Origin: Sphingomonas sp. TREG-RG-20F-R18-01 | GTDB taxonomy: Bacteria; Pseudomonadota; Alphaproteobacteria; Sphingomonadales; Sphingomonadaceae | Assembly (NCBI RefSeq): GCF_022662475.1 | Contig: NZ_JAKNQQ010000001.1 | Location: 868,001-932,000 of the forward strand | DNA: 64,000 nt | Reading direction: 5' to 3' | Shown: piece by piece, positions 16,881-25,541 of the stretch | Layout: each line of letters opens with the position of its first letter | How positions within the stretch are numbered: the first letter of the stretch is position 1 | Notes under the pieces: generated by a model | The model's input: only the letters and a program-made list of their open reading frames with translations | What the model was told of the DNA's origin: nothing | The model's database searches: none | Program-made: the position numbers and the translations under genes

Positions 16881-17558
16881 TCAGATCCTGGGAACGAAGC
16901 ACGCCTGGCCGGCCGCCGCCAGCTTGCCACACAGGCTGGTCGCTTGGCCCGCGCTGCCGGCATTGACGCGCAGTCGGTAGACGGTTCGGCCATTGACCTG
17001 CGCCATCTGTACCGATTTGCCCAGCGGTGCGAGATAGCCGAAGCGCCTGGCGATCCGCGTCCAGCTCTCGTTGGCGTCTGCCTCGCGGTCGAACGAGCCA
17101 AGCTGGACGACAGCCCCGCCGGACCGTTCGCCCGAAGCGGTCGGAATCGCGGAAATCGCCTTGCTGGAACCTGCGTCGATCTTGGTGGGCACCACCTTCT
17201 TTCCCGCGATCGGCGTTTCGGGCGCGGCCGCCATGTCGATCGAGGAATTGCCCATGCCGACGCCGTTGCTCGTCGCGATCGCAGTATCCCCCTCGCCATC
17301 GACCACCATTCCACCGGGCTCGGTCGGACGGATCTTATAGTCGCCAGCCGGTGCAGCGATCAGCGCGCCGTTGCCGTTGATCCCCCGGTGGGTGTCCCAA
17401 TAGCGGTAGCCGAGGATCGCGACTGCAACCAGCAGGAGCAGGGCGACGATGATCAGCACGATCCGGATAACGGGCGTGCGGCCGTCGTTGACCTGCTCAA
17501 CCGTCTCCAACCACGGCAGCCGGTCGTTGTCGCGCATCTCCCGCTCGCTCAGCGCCAT
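16881..17558 (-). CDS. SPOR domain-containing membrane protein
   Basis: A 225-residue protein with one membrane helix (VIRIVLIIVALLLLVAVAILGYRYW, about residues 30-54), a flexible linker, and a C-terminal SPOR domain (GAVVQLGSFDREADANESW onwards) that binds denuded septal glycan. It probably localises to the division site. The ATG at 17558 shares one base with the argS stop (TGATG). argS followed by a SPOR gene and nagZ is a conserved alphaproteobacterial arrangement. The specific partner is unknown. Confidence 0.88.
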   Translation of the reverse strand: MALSEREMRDNDRLPWLETVEQVNDGRTPVIRIVLIIVALLLLVAVAILGYRYWDTHRGINGNGALIAAPAGDYKIRPTEPGGMVVDGEGDTAIATSNGVGMGNSSIDMAAAPETPIAGKKVVPTKIDAGSSKAISAIPTASGERSGGAVVQLGSFDREADANESWTRIARRFGYLAPLGKSVQMAQVNGRTVYRLRVNAGSAGQATSLCGKLAAAGQACFVPRI

Positions 17559-19282
17559 CAATTCATCTCCTGCACCGCCTGGACGCCCATGATCCCCAGG
17601 CCATTGCGAATGATCTGCCCGATCCCCTCCGCCAAGAACAGCCGCGCGCACGTAACGCCCGGGTTGTCCGCCAGCAGGAAACGCCGGTCCGGGCGATCGT
17701 TGCCGACATTCCATAGCGCATGGAGCGAAGCCGCCAAGTCATAGAGATAGAAAGCAATTCGATGCGGCTCGCGCGCCGCGGCGGCGGTGTCGACGATGCG
17801 CGGGAACTGTGCCGCCAGCTTCACCAGTGCAAGGTCTTCCGTATCAAGCCGGGACAGGTCGACCACGTCGCAGGTGATTCCCGCCTCGGTCGCGCGGCGG
17901 TGCAGCGACGCGATCCGCGCGTGGGCGTAATTCACGTAGAAGACGGGGTTGTCCTTCGACGCCTCAACTACCTTGGCGAAGTCGAAGTCCATCTGCGCAT
18001 CGGCCTTGCGCGTCAGCATGGTGAAGCGGACGACGTCCTTGCCGACTTCATTGACGACATCCGCGAGCGTGACGAAATTTCCCGCGCGCTTCGACATCTT
18101 GATCGGCTCGCCATTGCGCATCAGCCGCACCATCTGGACCAGCTTGACGTCGAACCGCGTCTTGCCCCCGGTCAGCGCCTGCACCGCCGCGACGATCCGC
18201 TTGACCGTCCCCGCATGGTCGGCACCCCAGATGTCGATCAGCGCGTCGGCGGTCTGCGCCTTCTGGTAATGATAGGCGAGATCCGCGCCGAAATAGGTCC
18301 ACTGCCCGTTCGACTTCTTGATCGGGCGATTCTGATCGTCGCCGAACTGGGTCGAGCGGAACAGCGGGAGCACGACCGGCTCCCAATCCTCAAGCTCCTG
18401 CCCCTTGGGCGCTTCGAGCACGCCGTCATAGATCAGGTCGCGCGCACGCAGATCGTGCTCGGCCGCCTCGGGCTTGCCCGCCGCCTGAAGCTCGGCTTCC
18501 GACGAGAACAGGTCGTGATGGATGCCGAGCTGCGCGAGATCCGCCTTGATCAGCACGAGCATCGCCGCAACCGCGCGGGTGCGGAACAGCACGAGCCATT
18601 CGCCCTCGGGCTTGCCGACGTACGTATCGCCGAATTCGGTCGCGAGCATCTGCCCGACGGGGACGAGATAGTCGCCCGGATACAGGCCCTCGGGGATTTC
18701 CACCGTCTCGCCGAGCGCCTCGCGGTAGCGCAGGTGGACCGAGCGCGCGAGCACGTCGACCTGCCCGCCAGCATCGTTGACATAATATTCGCGGATGACC
18801 TTGTGCCCGGCGAACTCGAGCAGCGCCGCGAGTGCATCGCCGACGACCGCGCCGCGGCAATGCCCCATGTGCATCGGACCCGTAGGGTTGGCCGAGACGT
18901 ACTCGATGTTGACCGTCGTCCCCGCACCACGGTTCGACCGGCCGTAATCGCCGGCGGCGTCGTGGATCGCAGACAATTCGGTCCGCCACGTGTCGTCAGT
19001 GAGCGTCATGTTGATGAACCCCGGCCCCGCGACCGACACGCTCGCGACCTCGTCAAGCGCCTCGAGATGCGCCGCGATCTTCTCCGCCAGCGCGCGCGGG
19101 TTGGTCTTGGCGGGCTTGGCCAGCACCATCGCGGCGTTGGTCGCGAGATCGCCATGCGTGATGTCGCGCGGCGGCTCCACCGTCACGTTCGCGCGCGACA
19201 GGTCGGCGGGCAGATCGCCCGCGGCGACGAGAGCATCGAGCGCCGCATCGATGTGCGCGGCGAAACGGGTGTAGAGGGTCAT
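17558..19282 (-). CDS. argS: Arginyl-tRNA synthetase
   Basis: A 574-residue class I aminoacyl-tRNA synthetase. The HIGH signature is GPMHMGHCRGA, the KMSKS-equivalent is IKMSKRAGNFV, the N-terminal Add1 domain is present, and the C-terminal DALR anticodon-binding domain ends with IRNGLGIMGVQAVQEMN. The ATG at 19282 gives the family start (MTLYTRFAAHIDAAL); an upstream in-frame start at 19345 adds no conserved sequence. It heads the operon with the SPOR gene, nagZ, scpAB and tatABC. Confidence 0.95.
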   Translation of the reverse strand: MTLYTRFAAHIDAALDALVAAGDLPADLSRANVTVEPPRDITHGDLATNAAMVLAKPAKTNPRALAEKIAAHLEALDEVASVSVAGPGFINMTLTDDTWRTELSAIHDAAGDYGRSNRGAGTTVNIEYVSANPTGPMHMGHCRGAVVGDALAALLEFAGHKVIREYYVNDAGGQVDVLARSVHLRYREALGETVEIPEGLYPGDYLVPVGQMLATEFGDTYVGKPEGEWLVLFRTRAVAAMLVLIKADLAQLGIHHDLFSSEAELQAAGKPEAAEHDLRARDLIYDGVLEAPKGQELEDWEPVVLPLFRSTQFGDDQNRPIKKSNGQWTYFGADLAYHYQKAQTADALIDIWGADHAGTVKRIVAAVQALTGGKTRFDVKLVQMVRLMRNGEPIKMSKRAGNFVTLADVVNEVGKDVVRFTMLTRKADAQMDFDFAKVVEASKDNPVFYVNYAHARIASLHRRATEAGITCDVVDLSRLDTEDLALVKLAAQFPRIVDTAAAAREPHRIAFYLYDLAASLHALWNVGNDRPDRRFLLADNPGVTCARLFLAEGIGQIIRNGLGIMGVQAVQEMN

Positions 19283-19447
19283 GATCGGTCCGGTCTTGTC
19301 AGCGAGCGCGGCGCATAGCCGAGTTGCGCGCGCGGGGCAAAACATCGCGCATATCGCGACAAAAGCAACCGGCCACCATCATCAGTGATTGATTACGCTG
19401 CGACACCTTGCCTACCATCGCGGCAACATCTTCTGGAAAGGTCGCTC

Positions 19448-21358
19448 ATGCATTCCAAGTCACTCCTGCTCGCCGCCACAGCGGCGTTGTTCGCGCTTAC
19501 CCCGGCCATAGCGCAGGACAAGGCGGCGGCGCCCGCGGGCGGCGACATTTCCAAGACCTTCACCCCGCCAGAGACCGGCCGCGACTATGTCAAGCGCGAG
19601 GCGATGATCCCGATGCGCGACGGGACCAAGCTCTACACCGTGATCGTCTACGCCAAGGGCCTGACCAACGCACCGATCGTGCTGACGCGCACACCCTATA
19701 ACGCCAAGGGCCGCGCCAACCGGACCGACAGCACGAGCGAGCTGTCGACGCTGCCGCTCGCCGACGAGATGTTCGTCAAAGGGGGCTACATCCGCGTCTA
19801 TCAGGACATTCGCGGCAAATACGGCTCGGAGGGCGATTACGTCGTCACCCGCCCGGTGATCGGCCCGCTCAACAACACCAAGGTCGATCACACGACCGAC
19901 GCGTACGACACGATCGACTGGCTGGTGAACAAGGCGAACCTGCCGCAGTCGAACGGCCGCGTCGGGATGATCGGCTCGTCCTACGAGGGGTTCACCGTCG
20001 CGATGGCGCTGCTCCACCCGCACCCCGCGCTCAAGGTCGCGGCGCCGCAGAGCCCGATGGTCGACGGCTGGATGGGCGACGACTGGTTCCACTATGGGGC
20101 GTTCCGCCTGCCCAACATCGGCTGGCTCGGGTCGCAGACCGGCTACAAGGGCGCCGGCAAGTCGCCCCCCTCGGGCGGATACGACGATTACGACAATTTC
20201 CGCACGATCTCGGCGGGCGATTGGGCGAAGAAGTCGGGCTACGACCAGCTTCCCTACTGGAACCGCATGGTCCAGCATCCCGCCTATGACAGCTTCTGGT
20301 CGGGCCAGGCGCTCGACACGTTGCTCGCCGCGAGCCCCTCGAACGTCCCCACGCTGTGGGAACAGGGCCTGTGGGATCATGAGGACATGTGGGGCGGGAT
20401 CCACGCCTATGAGGCATTGGTGAAAGCGGGCCACCAGTCGAACAACTATCTGGTGATGGGCCCGTGGCGCCACAGCCAGGTCAACCGCGACGGCCGCACG
20501 CTCGGCCCGCTGACGTGGAACGGCGACACCGCGCAGCAATATCGCGAGGACATGGTGCTGCCCTTCTTCAACCAGTATCTGAAGGACGGCCCCGCCGTCA
20601 CCCTGCCCGCCGCCGCGATCTACAACACCGGCGCGAACCATTGGGACAGTTTCCCCAAATGGCCGTTGTCCTGCGACAAGGGCTGCGACACGCCGCTGAC
20701 ACCGCTGTATCTCCAGGCGGACAAGGGCCTCGGCTTCCAGCGGGCGGCGAACGGCGGGGACAGCTATGTCTCCGATCCCGCCAACCCCGTCCCGTACCTG
20801 CCGCGTCCGATCAATTTCGAGGACGGCCGCTGGGGCGACTGGCTGGTATCCGACCAGCGTTCGGTCGACGGCCGCACCGACGTGATGAGCTATTCGACCC
20901 CGGTGCTGACCAAGACGGTCAAGGTCTCGGGCGTGCCATGGGCGGACATCTTCGCCAAGACGACCGGATCGGACGGCGACGTCGTGGTCAAGCTGATCGA
21001 CGTCTATCCCGACGAGGTCGCGAGCAACCCCAAGATGGGCGGCTATCAGCTCGCGATCAGCCTCGACATCTTCCGCGGCCGCTATCGCGACAGCTTCGCG
21101 AAGCCGACCGCGATTCCGGCGAACAAGACGCAGGAATATCGCTTCCGCCTGCCCGCGGTGAACCACGAATTCCTGCCGGGTCACAAGATCATGGTGCAGG
21201 TGCAGTCGTCGCTGTTCCCGGTCTATGACCGCAACCCGCAGACCTTCGTTCCCAACATCTTCCTGGCGAAGCCCGGCGATTACAAGAAGGCGACCGTGAC
21301 GATCCAGCACGGCAGCGTCGGGGCAAGCGCGGTGTTGCTGCCGGTGGTGGCGCAGTAA
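19448..21358 (+). CDS. S15/CocE-NonD family hydrolase resembling alpha-amino-acid ester hydrolase
   Basis: A 636-residue exported serine hydrolase. MHSKSLLLAATAALFALTPAIAQ is a signal peptide. The X-Pro dipeptidyl-peptidase fold is marked by the nucleophile elbow MIGSSYEGFTV (Ser178), then LWDHEDMWGG with the catalytic Asp and MGPWRHSQVN with the catalytic His; the 32-residue Asp-to-His distance equals that of alpha-amino-acid ester hydrolases. These enzymes hydrolyse and synthesise amino-acid esters and beta-lactam side-chain amides. A C-terminal jelly-roll follows. The start at 19448 has GGAAAGG ahead. It is divergent from argS. The substrate is not known. Confidence 0.87.
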   Translation: MHSKSLLLAATAALFALTPAIAQDKAAAPAGGDISKTFTPPETGRDYVKREAMIPMRDGTKLYTVIVYAKGLTNAPIVLTRTPYNAKGRANRTDSTSELSTLPLADEMFVKGGYIRVYQDIRGKYGSEGDYVVTRPVIGPLNNTKVDHTTDAYDTIDWLVNKANLPQSNGRVGMIGSSYEGFTVAMALLHPHPALKVAAPQSPMVDGWMGDDWFHYGAFRLPNIGWLGSQTGYKGAGKSPPSGGYDDYDNFRTISAGDWAKKSGYDQLPYWNRMVQHPAYDSFWSGQALDTLLAASPSNVPTLWEQGLWDHEDMWGGIHAYEALVKAGHQSNNYLVMGPWRHSQVNRDGRTLGPLTWNGDTAQQYREDMVLPFFNQYLKDGPAVTLPAAAIYNTGANHWDSFPKWPLSCDKGCDTPLTPLYLQADKGLGFQRAANGGDSYVSDPANPVPYLPRPINFEDGRWGDWLVSDQRSVDGRTDVMSYSTPVLTKTVKVSGVPWADIFAKTTGSDGDVVVKLIDVYPDEVASNPKMGGYQLAISLDIFRGRYRDSFAKPTAIPANKTQEYRFRLPAVNHEFLPGHKIMVQVQSSLFPVYDRNPQTFVPNIFLAKPGDYKKATVTIQHGSVGASAVLLPVVAQ

Positions 21359-21367
21359 GCGACCTTC

Positions 21368-21437
21368 AGACGACGCTTCCCCCTTTAGACTACGCTTCCC
21401 CCTTCAGACTACGCTTCCCCGGCGAAGGCCGGGGAAG
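21368..21437. repeat. 19-base tandem repeat (three units) followed by a hairpin
   Basis: AGACGACGCTTCCCCC-like units begin at 21368, 21387 and 21406, a period of exactly 19. The last unit runs into a perfect 10-bp hairpin, CTTCCCCGGC (21414-21423) and GCCGGGGAAG (21428-21437) with loop GAAG. It separates two convergent genes and may serve as a terminator for both. Confidence 0.75.
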
Positions 21438-21494
21438 TGAAGGTTTGGGACGTGAAGGGTTTGGGACGCGAAGCGGTGGAGAACAGCAACGGTG

Positions 21495-22643
21495 CTACAC
21501 CAGCCCCGCCACCGCCGCCGTTCCCTTGGACGACGGGAACAGCGCAGCCATCGCCTTAGCCGGCTCCACCCCGAAATGCCCCGCAACTGCGCCACCAATA
21601 AACGCGTCGAGCTGCATCGTCGGCCGCAAATCGCGCCCCTCGAACAGCGCGGCCTGCGCCAGCCCCGGCCAGTCGGCCAGCACCCGCCCGCCGCGCACCG
21701 CGCCGCCGAGCAACATCGCCGAACTGCCGGTCCCGTGATCGGTCCCGCCGGTCCCGTTGACCGCGACGGTCCGCCCGAACTCGGTCGCGACCAGCACCAT
21801 AGTATCGTTCCATAGCGGCCCGAGCCCGGTCTGGAGCGCGCCGATCATCGCATCCAGCCCCTTGAGCTGCGCGCTCAACCGTCCACGCTGCCCGGTATGC
21901 GTGTCCCAGCCGCCGGTCTCGATCATTGCGATCCGCGCGCCGTTGGCGGGCGCCATCAGCCGCGCGGCGAGTGCGCCCGTCGCGGCGGCATTGGCCCCAC
22001 CGCCCGCCGCCAGATCCCCGGTGAGCGCACGCGTCCCCATCGCCTCGCTCCACAAGGCGTGGAGCTGGCTGTCGCCCTCGTACAGCATCGAGACGCGCTG
22101 CATCAGATCGTCCGAAGCCTGTGGCAGGCTCGACGGCGCGTAGGACGAGACGTCGTTTGGCCCGCGCAACGCAAGCGGCACCGTGGCCGATACCGCGATC
22201 GCCTTGGCCTGGGTCGGCGGCAGCACGCCGAGCAGCCGGTTCATCCAGCCGTCCTTGAGCTGATACGCCCCGGTCCCGCCGCTCTCGAGCACGTTCTGTC
22301 CGTCGAAATGCGAGCGATCGCGATAGGGCGACGCGACCGCATGCGCGAACACCGCCTGCTTCCTCGCGTACAGCCCCTGCAGCGTCGTCATCGTGGGATG
22401 CAGCGCGAACATCGAATCGAGCTTGGGCGCGCTCGCAAAATCCAGCGCGAGATCGCCCCGTGCCCCCACGAAGGCCGGGTCGCCGACGGGCGCGACGATC
22501 CCGAGCCCGTCCGCCGCGCCCCGCTGGATGATGAAGACGAAGCGCTTGTCGGTCTCCGCCTTGGCGAACGCCATGCGTGGGCTGAGTGCGGCAAACACGG
22601 CGCCGGCGACGCCGGCACCAAGGAACGAACGACGATCGTACAT
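21495..22643 (-). CDS. DUF1501 family protein with Tat signal
   Basis: A 382-residue protein of the DUF1501 family (alkaline-phosphatase-like superfamily). The start MYDRRSFLGAGVAGAVFAAL is a twin-arginine signal peptide. Recognisable segments are FVFIIQRGAADGLG, SPYRDRSHFDGQNVLESG, IETGGWDTHTGQ and VATEFGRTVAVNGTGGTDHG, which carry the likely metal ligands of the fold. It lies 5 bases downstream of the DUF1800 gene; this pair is co-encoded in many bacteria and is thought to act together outside the cytoplasm, role unproven. Confidence 0.9.
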   Translation of the reverse strand: MYDRRSFLGAGVAGAVFAALSPRMAFAKAETDKRFVFIIQRGAADGLGIVAPVGDPAFVGARGDLALDFASAPKLDSMFALHPTMTTLQGLYARKQAVFAHAVASPYRDRSHFDGQNVLESGGTGAYQLKDGWMNRLLGVLPPTQAKAIAVSATVPLALRGPNDVSSYAPSSLPQASDDLMQRVSMLYEGDSQLHALWSEAMGTRALTGDLAAGGGANAAATGALAARLMAPANGARIAMIETGGWDTHTGQRGRLSAQLKGLDAMIGALQTGLGPLWNDTMVLVATEFGRTVAVNGTGGTDHGTGSSAMLLGGAVRGGRVLADWPGLAQAALFEGRDLRPTMQLDAFIGGAVAGHFGVEPAKAMAALFPSSKGTAAVAGLV

Positions 22644-22648
22644 GGCGA

Positions 22649-24148
22649 TTACCTCCGCAGGAATTCGGGCGTGACGAGCAGCAGGGCGAGCGCCTGCGCC
22701 GGGCTCTCGCAATTGGCGAGCGCGGCCTGGGTCGCGGGGCTGACCGCTCCGGGCAGCACCTTGGGTGCCAGCGCGCGTGCATCCACGTTCGCCGCGCGCG
22801 ACGCGAACCGTTCCGCCGCCTCGACCCGGCGCAGCACCGCGTCGGGCCCCGCCCAACTCGCGGCAATATCGTCGTAGCCGATCGGCTGCCCCGGCTTCCA
22901 GGTCGGTTGCCCGAGCTGATTGAGCAGCCCGACCATCGCCTGCGGTTCCGCCGTCTTGACGTTCAGCGCGCGCATCGACGAGATCGTCCATTCCCACGGC
23001 GTCTTGAACTTGAGCGGGCGCTCGACCCAGACTTCGGGCGCGGCGATCAACGCGCGATAGACGGTCGGCAAGTCGCCGCCTGACGAAAGGAAGGCGGTCT
23101 GGAGGCGCGCGACGAGTGCGGGCGGCGGGGCGTCCCCCGCAAAATGCCGCGCGAGCTTTGTCATGACATGCGTCGCAGTGGCAGGTGCGATCGACACGTC
23201 CTGCAGAACCGCACGCGCCTGGTCGACGCCACCGGCCGGATACCGCTTGCCCATGATCGTGCGATCACCCGGCTCGTGGATCGGCGCTGCAAAGATGAAA
23301 TCGCCCGGCAAACCGTCCATTCCCGCAGCGGCCGCCCCCGGACCCCGTCCGATACCCGCGACGGTCCACCCCGTCATCGCGCGGGCGAATTCGGTAACGT
23401 CCGCCTGCGTGTAGCCGGTCCGCACGCCAAGCGTGTGCAGTTCCAGGATCTCCCGCGCGAGATTTTCGTTGAGACCGACCTTCCGATTGCCGCGCGCCGC
23501 GATCTGCAGCCCACGCGGAGAGGTGGGCCCGACCGACACCGCCTGATCCAGATACAGCAACATCGCGGGGTGCTGTTCCACCGCGATCAGCATGTCACGG
23601 AACGTCCCCAGCACATGCGGGCGGATCGCCTCGAACTCGAGCGTCCCCGAAAGGCCGATGATTTCGAGCTTGTCCGCCGAAACCGCGAAATGGTTCGCCC
23701 AGAAATGGACGAGCCGCTCGACGAACGGCGTGTCGGTCACCAGCGCATTGGTCGCGCGCGCGCCGACCGCGCCAGCGTAATCCTCCCGACCGGTGCGCTG
23801 CGCAAACTGCCGCGCCTGTTTCATCGCGTCATCCTGCCCGCCCCCGGCCACGGGGGGCACAGCCATGCCCGGCTTACCCGGCAGCTGCATCGGCATCATG
23901 CCCGCAGCCGTCGGCGCAGCTATCGGCGGCCGATTGCCCTGCATCATCCGCAGGGACCGCTGCTGCCGGAAATAGTCAGCCAATTCGGCGGACACGGCGG
24001 CGCTCGTCGGTGCATTGGCGATGACATCGGGATGCGGGTCATAGGTCGTCAACTGGCCGGTCAACCAGCCGACGGGATCCGATGGAACCGGCTGATCGCC
24101 ACGTGCTCCGAGCCCGAACCGATTAAGCGCAATACTTGCCTTGGTCAC
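22649..24148 (-). CDS. DUF1800 family protein
   Basis: A 499-residue DUF1800 protein. Characteristic pieces are IALNRFGLGARGDQ near the start, ERLVHFWANHFAVS (about residue 145), NENLAREILELHTLGV and YTQADVTEFARAMTGWTV, and LVVTPEFLRR-like ending. A low-complexity Met/Pro/Gly patch lies at about 70-100. No signal peptide is obvious at the GTG start (24148). It forms a two-gene unit with the DUF1501 protein. Function is unknown. Confidence 0.9.
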   Translation of the reverse strand: MTKASIALNRFGLGARGDQPVPSDPVGWLTGQLTTYDPHPDVIANAPTSAAVSAELADYFRQQRSLRMMQGNRPPIAAPTAAGMMPMQLPGKPGMAVPPVAGGGQDDAMKQARQFAQRTGREDYAGAVGARATNALVTDTPFVERLVHFWANHFAVSADKLEIIGLSGTLEFEAIRPHVLGTFRDMLIAVEQHPAMLLYLDQAVSVGPTSPRGLQIAARGNRKVGLNENLAREILELHTLGVRTGYTQADVTEFARAMTGWTVAGIGRGPGAAAAGMDGLPGDFIFAAPIHEPGDRTIMGKRYPAGGVDQARAVLQDVSIAPATATHVMTKLARHFAGDAPPPALVARLQTAFLSSGGDLPTVYRALIAAPEVWVERPLKFKTPWEWTISSMRALNVKTAEPQAMVGLLNQLGQPTWKPGQPIGYDDIAASWAGPDAVLRRVEAAERFASRAANVDARALAPKVLPGAVSPATQAALANCESPAQALALLLVTPEFLRR

Positions 24149-24368
24149 GCGAACTGTCCCGATCCTGAGTCGTGAAGCACGGTATGGACCTGCTTTGTCG
24201 CAAGACTATGCCTGTGCGCCTACCCCCACGGTCACGCAGGCAACCGGTCGCGCGGGCTTGGCGCTTGGGACGAATGCTGCAGCACGATATCGTCGCGCCG
24301 TCGGGTTTGGAAAGGATGCTGACCGGCGACGGTGCGCGAGCGCGAAGTCGCCGTGCGCCGAAGGTCCG

Positions 24369-25541
24369 TTAGAAGCCGTCTGGAAGATCGATCGGGCCGA
24401 CCGCTTCGCGATACCGCGAAACGGCATACCGGTCGGTCATGCCGGCGATGAAGTCGGCGATATGGCGGCTGCGCCATGGTTCGTCGTCGGGCAGGGACGC
24501 CGCCCAGTCGCCAGGCATCAGCGCGGGGTCCGCCCGATAGGCGGCGAACAGGCTGGAAACGATGCCCTCCGCCGCACGCGCCGCTTCGAGCTGGCGCGGA
24601 TGATGGTAGAGGTTGGCGTACATGAAGCGCTTCAGCGTCCGCTCGTCGTCCCGCATCGCATCCGAGAAGCCGACCAGGCATCGCCCGGCGGCGCGGACAT
24701 CCTCGATATCGCCGATGCCGTCGAGCCGACGCTGCGTTTCCGCGATCAAATCGTTGACCATGGTGCCGATCTGCGTGCGGATCAGCTCGCCGATCAGGCG
24801 GTCAGGCGCCACGTCCGGGAACCGGGCGCGGACGCCATCCCATTCGCGTGCCACCACCGGCACTGCCAGCAATTGCTCGCGCGTCAGTAACCCGGCCCGC
24901 AATCCGTCATCGATGTCGTGATTGTCGTAAGCAATATCGTCGGCGATCGCCGCAACCTGCGCCTCGAGGCTCGACCAGCGGTGCAGGTCCAGCGGGAAGG
25001 CGGCGTCGCAGTCCGCCAGGGCCCAGCCGGGCTTGGTGATCGGCCCGTTGTGCTTGGCCAGCCCCTCGAGCGTTTCCCATGTCAGGTTGAGCCCTTCCCA
25101 CCGGGGATAGGGACTGTCGATCCGCATGAGCGCGCGCAGCGTGTGCCCGTTGTGATCGAACCCGCCCTGCGCCGCCAGCGCTCGTTCCAGCGCATCCTCG
25201 CCCGCATGGCCGAACGGCGGATGGCCGATATCATGCGCCAGCGACAGCGCCTCGGTCAGGTCCTCGTTCAGGCCAAGCGCGCGCGCGATCGTCCGAGCGA
25301 TCTGCGCGACCTCCAGACTGTGGGTGAGCCGGACCCGGAAATGGTCGCCGTCGGGCGCCATGAAGACCTGCGTCTTGTGGCGAAGGCGACGAAAGCTGAT
25401 CGAGTGGACGATCCGGTCGCGATCCCGCTGGAACGCGTCGCGCGGTCCTCGCACCGACGTGGCAACCGCCCCGGCCGGTTCTTCGTGGAGACGGCCGCGG
25501 CTCTGCTCCGGGCGGCTCGCCCAGCGCGCGGGTATGTTCAT
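24369..25541 (-). CDS. dgt: Deoxyguanosinetriphosphate triphosphohydrolase-like HD protein
   Basis: A 390-residue dNTPase of the HD superfamily that hydrolyses dNTPs to nucleoside and triphosphate. The N-terminal [12 protein letters not shown], the HD motif [26 protein letters not shown] and the [17 protein letters not shown] motif (metal-binding Asp) are all present. Length suits the alphaproteobacterial dGTPase-like subgroup. The ATG overlaps the stop of the TPR/SPOR gene by four bases, so the two are coupled. The 220 bases between its stop and the DUF1800 start contain nothing identifiable. Confidence 0.92.
   Translation of the reverse strand: MNIPARWASRPEQSRGRLHEEPAGAVATSVRGPRDAFQRDRDRIVHSISFRRLRHKTQVFMAPDGDHFRVRLTHSLEVAQIARTIARALGLNEDLTEALSLAHDIGHPPFGHAGEDALERALAAQGGFDHNGHTLRALMRIDSPYPRWEGLNLTWETLEGLAKHNGPITKPGWALADCDAAFPLDLHRWSSLEAQVAAIADDIAYDNHDIDDGLRAGLLTREQLLAVPVVAREWDGVRARFPDVAPDRLIGELIRTQIGTMVNDLIAETQRRLDGIGDIEDVRAAGRCLVGFSDAMRDDERTLKRFMYANLYHHPRQLEAARAAEGIVSSLFAAYRADPALMPGDWAASLPDDEPWRSRHIADFIAGMTDRYAVSRYREAVGPIDLPDGF

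Noticed and set aside
17720..19318. Open plus-strand frame of 532 codons opposite argS
   Set aside because: Antisense shadow; argS carries both synthetase signatures.
19460..21310. Open minus-strand frame of 616 codons opposite the CocE-like gene
   Set aside because: Antisense shadow, Arg/Val-rich with no domain; the plus-strand protein has a signal peptide and catalytic motifs.
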